A stretch of 64,000 bases of DNA, from NCBI RefSeq assembly GCF_042650565.1, contig NZ_JBHSBH010000007.1:434001-498000 (forward strand), given 5' to 3'. This DNA comes from Nocardiopsis_B sediminis (lineage in GTDB: Bacteria > Actinomycetota > Actinomycetes > Streptosporangiales > Streptosporangiaceae). Shown piece by piece: positions 45,865 to 54,566 of this stretch; position 1 is the first letter of the stretch, and each line of letters begins with the position of its first letter. Made by a program: the position numbers and the translations under genes. Below the pieces are notes generated by a model. It did not search any database. It had not been told where the DNA came from and was given only the letters and a program-made list of their open reading frames with translations.

Positions 45865-47619
45865 TCAGTCGACGGGGACGGGCCCCAGGTCGGCGGCCGG
45901 CACGAAGTCCCACCCGCTGCGCGCCGACGACTCCAGTTCCAGCACCACCAGCCGGTTGGACCCGGCCCGGACCACGGGGGCGGGGACGTAGAGGGTCCGC
46001 TGCGGGCCGCGGCGCCAGTACCGGCCGAGGTTGACCCCGTTGACCCACACCTGCCCCTTCCCCCACCCCGAGGTGTCCAGGTGCAGGTCGGCCGCCTCCT
46101 CCAGGTCGAAGGTGCCCTCGTGGAACCCCGCCCGGGGCAGCGGCGCCCGCGCCGGGCCGAACTCGACGCCGGACAGGTCGTCGAGCGGCAGCCGCACGAC
46201 CTCCCACCCCCGCAGGGGCGCCCCGTCGAGCAGGACCGGCCCGATGAGCCCCTTGGGCTCCCCGATGCGCGCCCCGTAGTTCACCCGCCCCTGGTCCTCC
46301 ACCAGGATCTCCAGGACGGCGCCGGGGCGCGGCGCGGCCACGGCCAGGGTCGTGTCGTGGAAGTCGCGGTTGAGCACGCCCGCCGCCGCGCCGTCGACGA
46401 ACACCTGGGCGCGGTCGCGCACCTCCCCGACCGACAGCACCGCCTCCCCCTCGGCCGCCAGCCGGGTCCGGTAGAGCAGGAACCCCTGGTAGTGGCCGAG
46501 GTCGTCCATGGTCGGGGCGTCCTGGTGCCGCTCCGCCGCACCCAGGCGGCCCAGCGCCGCCAGCAGCGGGGCCGACCCCGACACCGGCACATGCAGCCGC
46601 GGCGCCGGGGGCGCCGGCTCGGGGGTCTCGGCGGGGACCTTGGCGTAGCGGGCGATCACGTCGCGGAACGCCGCGTACTTCGCGGTCGGCTCGCCCCACT
46701 CCGACAGCGGCGCGTCGTAGTCGTAGGAGGTGACCGTCGGCTCGTAGACGCCCTTGTCGTTGGCGCCGTTGGTGAAGCCCGCGTTGGTGCCGCCGTGGAA
46801 CATGTAGAGGTTCACCGAGGCGCCGGCCGCCAGCAGCTCGTCGAGGGCGCGCGCCGCCTCCTCGACCGGGGTGGTGTGGTGGGGGCCGCCCCAGCGGTCG
46901 AACCACCCGTCCCAGAACTCCATGCACATCAGCGGGCCCGTGGGCTGGTGCCGGCGCAGGACCGCCAGCCGCTCGGCGGCGCGCGAGCCGAAGTTGGCGG
47001 TGCGCAGCAGGCCGGGCACCCCGCCCCGGGCGAGCATGGTGTCGTCGGCCTGGTCGCTGGTGAACAGCGGGACCTCGATCCCACCCTGCCGCAGCGCGTC
47101 GGCCAGGGTGCGCAGGTAGCCGGTGTCGTCGCCGTAGGCGCCGTACTCGTTCTCCACCTGCACCGCCAGCACCGGGCCGCCGCGGGTGACCTGGAGCGGG
47201 GCCAGGAGCGGCAGCAGGTGGCCGAAGTAGTCGCCGACGGCGGCGAGGTAGTTGGGCTCGCTGCTGCGCGGGCGCACGTCCGGGTCGCCCGTCAGCCACG
47301 CCGGCAGGCCGCCGTTGCTCCACTCCGCGCAGATGTAGGGCCCGGGCCGGACGATGGCGTGCAGCCCCTCCTCCGCCGCCAGGCGCAGGAACCGGGGCAG
47401 GTCCAGTTGCCCGTCGGTGTGGAACTCGCCGCGCCGGGGGGCGTGGGCGTTCCAGGCTACGTAGGTCTCGATGGTGTTCAGGCCCATGAGGCGGGCCTTG
47501 CGCAGCCGGTCGGCCCACTGGTCGGGGTGGACCCGGAAGTAGTGCAGGGTGCCCGAGATGATCTGAAGGGGCTCGCCGTCGAGCAGGAAGTCCCGTTCTC
47601 CGATCGCGAACGTCGGCAT
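45865..47619 (-). CDS. GH35 beta-galactosidase
   Basis: A 584-aa protein from ATG 47619 (MPTFAIGERDFLLDGEPLQI) with GGAG 6 nt upstream. The TIM barrel has ISGTLHYFRVHPDQWADRL, GLHAIVRPGPYICAEWSNGG, the acid/base Glu in LAVQVENEYGAYG (about 157), and the nucleophile Glu in LMCMEFWDGWFDRWGG (about 233). C-terminal jelly-roll domains follow (GWGKGQVWVNGVNLGRYW). No signal peptide is seen, so it acts on imported oligosaccharides, releasing terminal beta-galactose. It is the last gene of the operon beginning with the ROK regulator. Confidence 0.93.
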   Translation of the reverse strand: MPTFAIGERDFLLDGEPLQIISGTLHYFRVHPDQWADRLRKARLMGLNTIETYVAWNAHAPRRGEFHTDGQLDLPRFLRLAAEEGLHAIVRPGPYICAEWSNGGLPAWLTGDPDVRPRSSEPNYLAAVGDYFGHLLPLLAPLQVTRGGPVLAVQVENEYGAYGDDTGYLRTLADALRQGGIEVPLFTSDQADDTMLARGGVPGLLRTANFGSRAAERLAVLRRHQPTGPLMCMEFWDGWFDRWGGPHHTTPVEEAARALDELLAAGASVNLYMFHGGTNAGFTNGANDKGVYEPTVTSYDYDAPLSEWGEPTAKYAAFRDVIARYAKVPAETPEPAPPAPRLHVPVSGSAPLLAALGRLGAAERHQDAPTMDDLGHYQGFLLYRTRLAAEGEAVLSVGEVRDRAQVFVDGAAAGVLNRDFHDTTLAVAAPRPGAVLEILVEDQGRVNYGARIGEPKGLIGPVLLDGAPLRGWEVVRLPLDDLSGVEFGPARAPLPRAGFHEGTFDLEEAADLHLDTSGWGKGQVWVNGVNLGRYWRRGPQRTLYVPAPVVRAGSNRLVVLELESSARSGWDFVPAADLGPVPVD

Positions 47620-47751
47620 GTGCGTCTCCACGCGTGTGTCGGGCCCGGTGCAGAGGCGGGCCGGGGCGGTCGTGCGCAGCGGTGGGGCGGGCCGGGGCCC
47701 GCCCCACCGGGTCGGCGGCCGGAGCCGCCGGGGCCGGTCCGGGGACCGCGG

Positions 47752-49821
47752 TCAGTCCGCTCCGGCCAGGTCCCACACCTGGTTGGCGCCGGTGGTTGGC
47801 CGCCACACCCCCACCGGGGCGCCCTCGTCGCGGGAATCGCCGAGCACGTCGAGGAGCAGCCCGTTGCCGGCGTTGACGACCGTGACCTCCCCCTGCCCCG
47901 TGGTGGAGACCATCCACCGCTGATCGGCCCCGGATCCGGGCGGCGCGAGGGCGAGTTCGCCGCCATCGGCGCTGAGCACGGTGCCGGTGGCGGCGTTGGC
48001 GATGGTGTACTGCGTGCGGCTGTCCCACCCGTCGCCCGCCGGCTGGAAGGTCCAGTGTCCGGCGTCGCCATCGGGGGTGCCGGTCTGGACGACGGTGCCG
48101 TCCTCCGCGGCGGCCAGGTCCAGCCCGCTGGCGGAGCCGGTCAGGCCGTACTCGCTGCCGGGGCGGATGAGCGCCTGCCCGGGGTCGACCCCCTCCGCTC
48201 CGTCGATGACGAAGGTGGTGACCGATCCGGCCTCCACCGTGGCGCGCAGGTGGTCGCCGTCCACGGCGATGGGGGCGCCCTCCTCCAGGTTCCGGCTCGC
48301 GGAGGTGGTGTGCGGGGTGGCGGTGGCGCCGCCGGCGACCGAGGCGAACCCGCCGAGGTCCACGTCGATGTCGCGCGCCGCGCCGGAGGGGTTGGTGTGC
48401 ACCACGACGACGCGGCCGGGCGCGCGCCCGGTGGCGGCGACGGTATCGGGGTCGTCGTCGGCGATGACGTGCGCGCCGGGCTCGATGAACCGCGAGTAGT
48501 TGCCCATGGCGTAGTACTTCTTGTTCATCCGGATGGGCTCGGTGGCGGCGTCCTCGGGGGTGAAGTCGACCTGGATCAGCCCCCAGTTCATGTTCTCCCG
48601 GTCGGGGCGCATGTTCTCGTAGTCCTCGATGGCCTGCCACAGCACCCACGCGCCCGGCTCCAGCTGCGTGAGGTCATCGGTGATCCGCTCCGACAGCGCC
48701 AGGCCGGGCTCGATCGCGTCGAAGTCCTGCGGGATGCCGCTGGGGCCGAGGTCGACCTCCGACATCCACAGCGGGGTGTCGGACCCCTTGGCGATGTCGC
48801 GCGGCCCGGCGCGGCCGTCGGTGCCGTAGGTGTGCACGTTGAGGCGCCCGATGTCGGCGCGCGTCTGCGCGCCGTAGCTCTCCCAGTTGGTCCGGAAGAG
48901 GGTCGGGTTGGTCTCGTCCATGGCGGCGATCGGGGTGTCCAGCCCCCGCCGGTCGAGTTCGGCGCGGGCCGCCGAGACGATGCGGGCCTGGGAGGCGGGG
49001 TCCCAGTGGGAGCCCTCCTGGCGCCCGCCGGCCTCCCAGTAGTCGGTGTTGGGCTCGTTCACCGGCGACAGCGACGCGAAGTCGATGCCGGTGTCGCCCT
49101 CGATGTGCTCGACGGTGCCGGCCAGGTAGGCGGCGAACTCCTCGTACTGGTCGGGGCGGAGGTTGTCGCGTGCGGGGTCGGTGTTGCCGGAGGTCAGCCC
49201 GCTCTCGGTCATGAAGTAGGGCGGGGAGTTGGAGAACGCCTCGAAGGTGTCGGCGCCCCGCTGGCGCGCCGCCTCCAGCCACCACAGCTGGGCGGCGTCG
49301 GCGTCGTGGTCCCAGTGCTCGGGGTCGGCGGGGTCCCACCATCCGGCGGGCTCCTGCCAGTCCTCGTCGGGATCGTCGGGCGGGCCGAACTCGTCGGGGC
49401 GGTGCCAGTGGCCGGGCACGGCGCCGCCGGCGCGCATGTAGGGCTCGGTCTCGGGGGAGTCGCCGCCGCCGATGTTGTAGCGGGCGATGGTGAAGCGCAG
49501 GCCGTCCTCGCCGAAGAGGGCGTCGGCGAGCGCGGCGCGCTGCTCCTCGGGCCAGTGCCCGGTGACGTTGGCGAACCAGATGAGGGCGGTGCCCCAGCCC
49601 TCGAATTCGGGCTGCTGGTAACTCGGGTCCAGGCGGATCGCGGTGGCGGCGGAGGTATCGGCGGCGCCGGGGGCATCGGCGGCGGCCGTTCCGGCGGTGG
49701 TCAGGGCGAGGACGGTGCTCATGGCGGCGGCCAGGGTCGCAGCGGGCCGGTGCGGGCGGGGTGCGCGGTAGGCGGGCCGGGGGGCGGAATCGGTGCGGGG
49801 GGAACGGCCGGATCCGGGCAT
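47752..49821 (-). CDS. Secreted GH30 endo-beta-1,6-galactanase-like enzyme with lectin module
   Basis: A 689-aa protein. A basic N-terminus and hydrophobic stretch (LAAAMSTVLALTTAGTAAADA) form a signal peptide. The catalytic region starts FEGWGTALIWFANVTGHWP, then RYNIGGGDSP; the acid/base Glu is in LSPVNEPNTDYW (about 254) and the nucleophile Glu in LWMSEVDLG (about 355). These features fit GH30 subfamily 5, which includes endo-beta-1,6-galactanases, rather than glucosylceramidases. A C-terminal ricin-type beta-trefoil (about 545-689) has QxW repeats ADQRWMV and ANQVWDL for binding polysaccharide. It probably cuts beta-1,6-galactan side chains of plant arabinogalactan outside the cell. The neighbouring transporter and GH35 enzyme support this. 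Confidence 0.87.
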   Translation of the reverse strand: MPGSGRSPRTDSAPRPAYRAPRPHRPAATLAAAMSTVLALTTAGTAAADAPGAADTSAATAIRLDPSYQQPEFEGWGTALIWFANVTGHWPEEQRAALADALFGEDGLRFTIARYNIGGGDSPETEPYMRAGGAVPGHWHRPDEFGPPDDPDEDWQEPAGWWDPADPEHWDHDADAAQLWWLEAARQRGADTFEAFSNSPPYFMTESGLTSGNTDPARDNLRPDQYEEFAAYLAGTVEHIEGDTGIDFASLSPVNEPNTDYWEAGGRQEGSHWDPASQARIVSAARAELDRRGLDTPIAAMDETNPTLFRTNWESYGAQTRADIGRLNVHTYGTDGRAGPRDIAKGSDTPLWMSEVDLGPSGIPQDFDAIEPGLALSERITDDLTQLEPGAWVLWQAIEDYENMRPDRENMNWGLIQVDFTPEDAATEPIRMNKKYYAMGNYSRFIEPGAHVIADDDPDTVAATGRAPGRVVVVHTNPSGAARDIDVDLGGFASVAGGATATPHTTSASRNLEEGAPIAVDGDHLRATVEAGSVTTFVIDGAEGVDPGQALIRPGSEYGLTGSASGLDLAAAEDGTVVQTGTPDGDAGHWTFQPAGDGWDSRTQYTIANAATGTVLSADGGELALAPPGSGADQRWMVSTTGQGEVTVVNAGNGLLLDVLGDSRDEGAPVGVWRPTTGANQVWDLAGAD

Positions 49822-49855
49822 GGTGCCTCCGACGGTGGGTCGAGGGGGATGGGGG

Positions 49856-51220
49856 TCAGGGCGTCTCCACCGTGAAGCCCTGTTCGGCCGCGTAGTCGCC
49901 GATCTGCTCCTGCCAGGCGGTGAGGCCGTCGGCGACGGGGGCCGCCTCGGTGATGCTCTGCCCGGCGGTGTCGATGAAGACGCTGTTGGCGTAGACCTGG
50001 ACGGGCAGGTACTGCCACCCGGGCGCCACGTTCTCCGAGGACTCCACCAGGACCTCGTTGATCCGCTGGCCGCCGAAGAACTCGTGCTCGGCCTCCAGGT
50101 ACTCCGGGTCGCCGAGGAGGTCGGCGGTGGCCGGGAACAGCCCGGTCTCGTTGAGCACCCGCACCGCCTCGGGGTCGGTGTTGAGCCACTGGGCGAAGCC
50201 GATGGCGGCCAGGCGGTTCTCCGACTGCGCCATCACGGCGGTGGAGGACCCGCCGTTCTCCGCGGTGACGGGGTCGCCCTCCTCCCACGCGGGCAGCGGG
50301 GCGACCCGCCAGTCCCCCGCGGCGTCCTCGGGCATGGTGGTGGCCATGGCCCCGGGCGCCCAGGCGCCGGCGATCCAGGTGGCGTAGCGGCCCGTGGCCA
50401 TCCCGCGCCACCACTCCTCGGTCCACATCGGGGTGGGCTCGACCAGCCCGTCCTCCAGCAGGGCGGTCCAGGTATCGGAGAAGCGCTGGGCGCCTTCGTC
50501 GCCGAGGTCCAGCGAGACGGTCTCGGCGCCGTCCATGGCGAAGGGGCGCGAGCCCGCCTGCCACAGCAGCGAGTCGACCATGCCGGCGTCGCCGGGGTCG
50601 ATGGCGGTGAAGTAGGAGTCGGGGTTCTCCTCCTGGAACCGCTCGGCGGCGTCGGCGAACTCCGCCCAGGTCCCGGGCGGGTCGATTCCCGCCTCCTCCA
50701 GCAGATCGTGGTTGTAGAAGAGCGCCAGGGGCCCGGTGTCCTGGGGGACCCCGAAGGTGCCCTCGCCCACCTGCACCTGCTCCCAGGCCGAGGCGGTGAA
50801 CTCCTCCTCGTAGTCTGCGAAGCCGTAGGCGCCGAGCTCGACCACCGATTCGGTCAGGGCGAACTGGGGCAGGGCGAAGTATTCGATCTGGGCGACGTCG
50901 GGGCCGCCGCTGCCAGCGCGGATGGTGTTCTGGAGGTTGGTGTACTGCTCCGCGGACTGGCCGGAGTCGACGACCTCCACGGTGATGGCGGGGTACTCCT
51001 CCTCGAACACCTCCACCGCCTGGTCGATCTCGGGCGCCCACGACCAGAAGGTGAGGGTGGTCTCCTCCTGGAGGGCCGCCTCGATGTCGGACTGGTCGCC
51101 GCTCTGCTCCGCGCCGCCGCCGGCGCCGCCGCAGGCGGTCAGCGTGAGCAGGGCGGCCGCGGCTGCCGCGGCCGGGGTCGCGCGGCGGGGGTGCCGCGCG
51201 GACGGGGTGGTCGAACGCAT
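49856..51220 (-). CDS. ABC sugar transporter, solute-binding lipoprotein
   Basis: A 454-aa family-1 binding protein. The signal peptide ends in the lipobox LLTLTACGG (Cys at about 30), so it is a membrane-tethered lipoprotein. TTLTFWSWAPEIDQAVEVFEEEYPAITVEVV and GGPDVAQIEYFALPQFA are typical of carbohydrate-binding members, and the Trp-rich central part suits oligosaccharide stacking. It captures the sugar for the two permeases encoded just upstream. The likely ligand is a galacto-oligosaccharide, from the adjacent glycosidases. Confidence 0.92.
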   Translation of the reverse strand: MRSTTPSARHPRRATPAAAAAAALLTLTACGGAGGGAEQSGDQSDIEAALQEETTLTFWSWAPEIDQAVEVFEEEYPAITVEVVDSGQSAEQYTNLQNTIRAGSGGPDVAQIEYFALPQFALTESVVELGAYGFADYEEEFTASAWEQVQVGEGTFGVPQDTGPLALFYNHDLLEEAGIDPPGTWAEFADAAERFQEENPDSYFTAIDPGDAGMVDSLLWQAGSRPFAMDGAETVSLDLGDEGAQRFSDTWTALLEDGLVEPTPMWTEEWWRGMATGRYATWIAGAWAPGAMATTMPEDAAGDWRVAPLPAWEEGDPVTAENGGSSTAVMAQSENRLAAIGFAQWLNTDPEAVRVLNETGLFPATADLLGDPEYLEAEHEFFGGQRINEVLVESSENVAPGWQYLPVQVYANSVFIDTAGQSITEAAPVADGLTAWQEQIGDYAAEQGFTVETP

Positions 51221-51301
51221 GGGCGTGGTCTCTCTGTGCGGTGACGGGGGGTGGCGGGGGTGCGGTGGAGAGGGGAGGTGCAGGGTGGGCGGGTGGTGGG
51301 G

Positions 51302-52252
51302 TCACTGCTTGACGCTGCCGGCGGCCAGGCCCGACTGCCAGTAGCGCTGGAGGAAGAAGAACGCGATGACCAGCGGCACGATCGCCACGAGGGAGCCGGT
51401 GATCACGATGTTGTAGACGGCCTGGCCACCCGAGCTGGAGCCGATCTGGCTGTTCCACTGGTTCAGGCCCACGGTCAGCGGGTACCACTGCGGATCGTTG
51501 AGCACGATCAGCGGCAGGAAGTAGTTGTTCCAGGTGGCCACCAGCGCGAACAGCAGCACCGTGACCATCCCGGGGGCCATCAGCCGCAGCGCCACGGTCC
51601 AGAAGATGCGCAGCTCGCCGGCGCCGTCGATCCGGGCGGCCTCCAGCAGGGAGTCGGGCACCGCGTCGGCGGCGAAGATCCGCATCAGGTAGAGGCCGAA
51701 CGGGCTGACCAGGGCGGGGATGATCACCGCGAAGGGCGTGTTCACCAGGCCGAGCTGGCTGAACAGCAGGAACGTGGGCACCGCCAGCGCGGTCAGCGGC
51801 ACCGCGACCCCGCTGATCACCACGGCGATCATCAGCCGCTTGCCGGGGAAGTCGAACTTGGCCAGCGCGTAGCCGCCCATGGCCGCCAGGATCGTGGCGC
51901 CCGCGGCGCCCACCCCGGCGTAGAGGACGGTGTTGGCCAGCCAGCGGGCGTAGACGCCGTCCTGGTAGGTGAAGACCTGCACGAGGTTGTCGGCCAGCGC
52001 GAAGTCGTCGCCGAACCACAGCCCCGGGCTGGAGTAGAGCGTGGCGTTGGACTTGGTGGCGTTGATGACCAGCCACAGCAGCGGCACCGCCGCGTAGGCC
52101 AGCATCACCAGCATGAGCACGGTGAGCGGCACCGAGGAGCGGCGGCGCGGGCCGCCGCGGCCCGCCGGCCGGCGCCGGGGGCGCGGGGGCCGGGCGGCCG
52201 GGGCGGGCGCCCCGCTGCGGGTCTCGGACGTGCGGACTCCGGTGGTCGTCAT
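51302..52252 (-). CDS. ABC sugar transporter permease (MalG-type)
   Basis: A 316-aa protein from ATG 52252, overlapping the upstream permease stop by 4 bp (ATGA). A basic cytosolic N-terminus is followed by six membrane helices. The cytosolic EAA loop SLLEAARIDGAGELRIFWTVALRLMAPG docks an ATPase. No ATPase gene is in the operon, so a shared MsiK-type ATPase encoded elsewhere is expected, as is common in actinomycetes. Confidence 0.92.
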   Translation of the reverse strand: MTTTGVRTSETRSGAPAPAARPPRPRRRPAGRGGPRRRSSVPLTVLMLVMLAYAAVPLLWLVINATKSNATLYSSPGLWFGDDFALADNLVQVFTYQDGVYARWLANTVLYAGVGAAGATILAAMGGYALAKFDFPGKRLMIAVVISGVAVPLTALAVPTFLLFSQLGLVNTPFAVIIPALVSPFGLYLMRIFAADAVPDSLLEAARIDGAGELRIFWTVALRLMAPGMVTVLLFALVATWNNYFLPLIVLNDPQWYPLTVGLNQWNSQIGSSSGGQAVYNIVITGSLVAIVPLVIAFFFLQRYWQSGLAAGSVKQ

Positions 52253-53205
52253 CGGCGCTGCCCCCTGGCGGTGAGGACCTGGGCGACGTAGGCGACCACG
52301 ATCGTGGCCAGGCCCAGCACGATCGCCACCGCGGCCGAGTAGTTGAACTGCTGGCCGTTGAACGCGAGGTTGTAGGCGTACATGTTGGGCGTGTAGTAGG
52401 TGGAGATCGACGACGTCAGCGACTTCAGCACGTTGGGCTCGTTGAACAGCTGGAAGCTGCCGATGATGGAGAACAGCAGCGCCACCCCCAGCGCGCCGCG
52501 CAGCGCGGGCACCTTGATCGCGACCGCCTTGCGGAGCTCGCCGGCGCCGTCGATGTCGGCGGCCTCGTAGATCTCGGCGGGGACCCCGCGCAGGGCCGTG
52601 TAGAGGATCAGCATGTTGTAGCCGACGAACTCCCAGGTGACCACGTTGCCGATCGACGCGAGCAGCCAGCCCCCGCTGAGCAGGTCGGGGATCGGCAGCC
52701 CGAGCCCGTCGCGGACGTCGGCGGCCAGGCCGAACTCGTCGCCGTAGATGAAGCCCCACATCAGCGACGCCACCACCGCCGGCACCGCGTAGGGGACGAA
52801 GATGCCCACGCGGAAGACCTTGGCGAAGCGCAGCATCCCGCTGTCGAGCGCGAGCGCTGCCACCAGCGCCAGGCCCAGCATCACCGGCACCTGGACGATG
52901 AGGAACAGCCCCACCCGGCGCATCCCGCTCAGCAGCCGGTCGTCGGTGAGGGCGGCGGTGAAGTTCTCCAGGCCGACGAACACCGTCCCGCCGACGATGC
53001 GCTCCTGGAAGAGGCTGAGGTAGAAGGCGTAGACCAGCGGCGCCACGATGGCGACCGTGAACGCGACCATGAACGGGGCGGCGAAGCCCAGGCCCGCCCA
53101 GCGCGTGCGGCTCGTTGAGGAAGCGCTTACCACTGCGCCTCGGCGCCGCCGGGGACGCCGCCCGCCTGCACCGAGGGGGTCGCCGGTCGCGGGGGAAACC
53201 GTCAC
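52249..53205 (-). CDS. ABC sugar transporter permease (MalF-type)
   Basis: A 318-aa protein. GTG 53205 is preferred: it overlaps the ROK gene stop (GTGA) and has GGAGG 7 nt upstream; a GTG at 53133 is the alternative. Six membrane helices start at GLGFAAPFMVAFTVAIVAPL. The EAA loop is EIYEAADIDGAGELRKAVAIKVPAL. It pairs with the MalG-type permease. Confidence 0.92.
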   Translation of the reverse strand: MTVSPATGDPLGAGGRRPRRRRGAVVSASSTSRTRWAGLGFAAPFMVAFTVAIVAPLVYAFYLSLFQERIVGGTVFVGLENFTAALTDDRLLSGMRRVGLFLIVQVPVMLGLALVAALALDSGMLRFAKVFRVGIFVPYAVPAVVASLMWGFIYGDEFGLAADVRDGLGLPIPDLLSGGWLLASIGNVVTWEFVGYNMLILYTALRGVPAEIYEAADIDGAGELRKAVAIKVPALRGALGVALLFSIIGSFQLFNEPNVLKSLTSSISTYYTPNMYAYNLAFNGQQFNYSAAVAIVLGLATIVVAYVAQVLTARGQRR

Positions 53206-54407
53206 CGCTGCGCCTCCGTCCCGGCCGCGCCGCCGAGCAGCGCCTCCACCCCCGACTCCAGGGCGAACGTCGCCGCCCCCAGGCTCACCCCGTTGCCCTC
53301 CACCGCGCACATGCGCAGCCGGGCCGCCTCCAGCGACCGGGTCAGCGCCTGCCGCTTCATCTCGGCCTCGGCCGCCACTCGCAGCCGCTCCCCCAGCCCG
53401 GTGCCGACCCAGCCGCCCAGGACGATCAGCTCCGGGTTCACGATGTTGACGAGGTTGGCCAGCCCGGCGCCCAGGTAGCGCCCGGTCCCGGCGATCGCCT
53501 CCAGGGCGGCCGGGTCGTCGGCGGCCGCCGCTGCGGCGAGGGCGGCGATCCCCGGCTCCTGCCCCGGCGGGACGTCGCCGCCCGAGCGGCGCCACCGCTC
53601 CAGGATCGCGGGGGCGCCCACGAACGCCTCGACGCAGCCGGCCCCGCCGCACCGGCACGGGGGGCCGTCGATGTCCAGCGTGGAGTGGCCCCACTCGCCC
53701 GCGCTGTTGGTGACGCCGCGGTGCAGGGCGCCGCCGATGGCGATGCCCACGCCCACCCCGGTGCCCAGGTTGACCACGACCAGGTCGCCGGTCTCCCGGC
53801 CGCCGCCCGACCACAGCTCGGCGGTGGTGATCGCCTTCAGCGGGTTGTCGAGGACCAGCGGCAGCCGCAGGTCGCGTTCGAGCGCGTCGCGGAGGGGGAC
53901 GTCGTGCCAGTTCCAGTTGGGGGCGAAGACCGAGGTGCCGCCCTCGGGGTCGACCTGGCCGGGCACGCTGACGCCGACCCCCAGGACGGCCGCGCGGTCG
54001 GCGCCGATGGCCTCGCCGGCGGCGCGCACGATGAGCGCCACCACGTCGCCGACGCGGTTGACCGCGGGGTCGAGGGACAGGCGCACCGAGCGCAGCCGCT
54101 CCAGGGCGACGTCGTAGAGGTCGGCGCGCACATAGGTCTCGGCCACATCGACGCCGACGACGAGCCCGCGCCCGGGGTCCGGCGCCAGCCGCGCGGCGGG
54201 CCGGCCGCCCCGGCTGCGCTCGCGCGCGGTCTCGCGCAGGACGCCGGCCGCCAGGAGCTCCTTGACGATGCTGGCCACGGTGGCGAAGCTCAGCCCGGTC
54301 GCGGCCGCCAGCTCGGTCCGGCTGGAGGTGGAGCGGGCGTGGACGTGGCGCAGGACCTCGAAGAGGTTCTCGCGCCGCATCCCGGCCGCACCGCCTGGGT
54401 GCGCCAT
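53202..54407 (-). CDS. ROK-family transcriptional regulator
   Basis: A 401-aa protein starting MAHPGGAAGMRRENLFEVLR, with GAGAGGA 6 nt upstream. The N-terminal winged HTH (about 10-75) has TSSRTELAAATGLSFATVASIVKELLAAG. The ROK fold follows with VVGVDVAETYVRADL, LGTGVGVGIAIGGALHRG, GEWGHSTLD and the zinc motif CRCGGAGCVEAFVG. As first gene of the operon it probably represses the transporter and glycosidase genes until a sugar binds. The palindrome at 54451-54465 is its likely operator. Confidence 0.92.
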   Translation of the reverse strand: MAHPGGAAGMRRENLFEVLRHVHARSTSSRTELAAATGLSFATVASIVKELLAAGVLRETARERSRGGRPAARLAPDPGRGLVVGVDVAETYVRADLYDVALERLRSVRLSLDPAVNRVGDVVALIVRAAGEAIGADRAAVLGVGVSVPGQVDPEGGTSVFAPNWNWHDVPLRDALERDLRLPLVLDNPLKAITTAELWSGGGRETGDLVVVNLGTGVGVGIAIGGALHRGVTNSAGEWGHSTLDIDGPPCRCGGAGCVEAFVGAPAILERWRRSGGDVPPGQEPGIAALAAAAAADDPAALEAIAGTGRYLGAGLANLVNIVNPELIVLGGWVGTGLGERLRVAAEAEMKRQALTRSLEAARLRMCAVEGNGVSLGAATFALESGVEALLGGAAGTEAQR

Positions 54408-54450
54408 GCGGATCCTCTCTGCCGAGTGACGTGAACCACATTTGCATTTA

Positions 54451-54465
54451 TTACAACCGTTGTAA
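54451..54465. promoter_or_regulatory. Likely ROK operator
   Basis: TTACAAC-C-GTTGTAA is a perfect 7-bp inverted repeat with a 1-bp centre. It lies in a notably AT-rich 70-bp stretch between the divergent ROK operon and the F420-type oxidoreductase gene, 44 bp upstream of the ROK start, where it would block the operon promoter. Confidence 0.65.
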
Positions 54466-54566
54466 ATACCCCTCAAATAAGAGAATCCGGCCCGGCGCCC
54501 GCACACCCCGGCGCATGGCAGGCACGGGCCCGGGGTAGCTGCGGCGGTGTCCAGGAGGGAGACCGA

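Noticed and set aside
44593..49875. A 1760-codon open frame on the plus strand
   Set aside because: It runs antisense to the quinone reductase, GH35 and GH30 genes, all with clear motifs. Its product is Gly/Val/Arg-rich low-complexity sequence, typical of antisense frames in GC-rich DNA.
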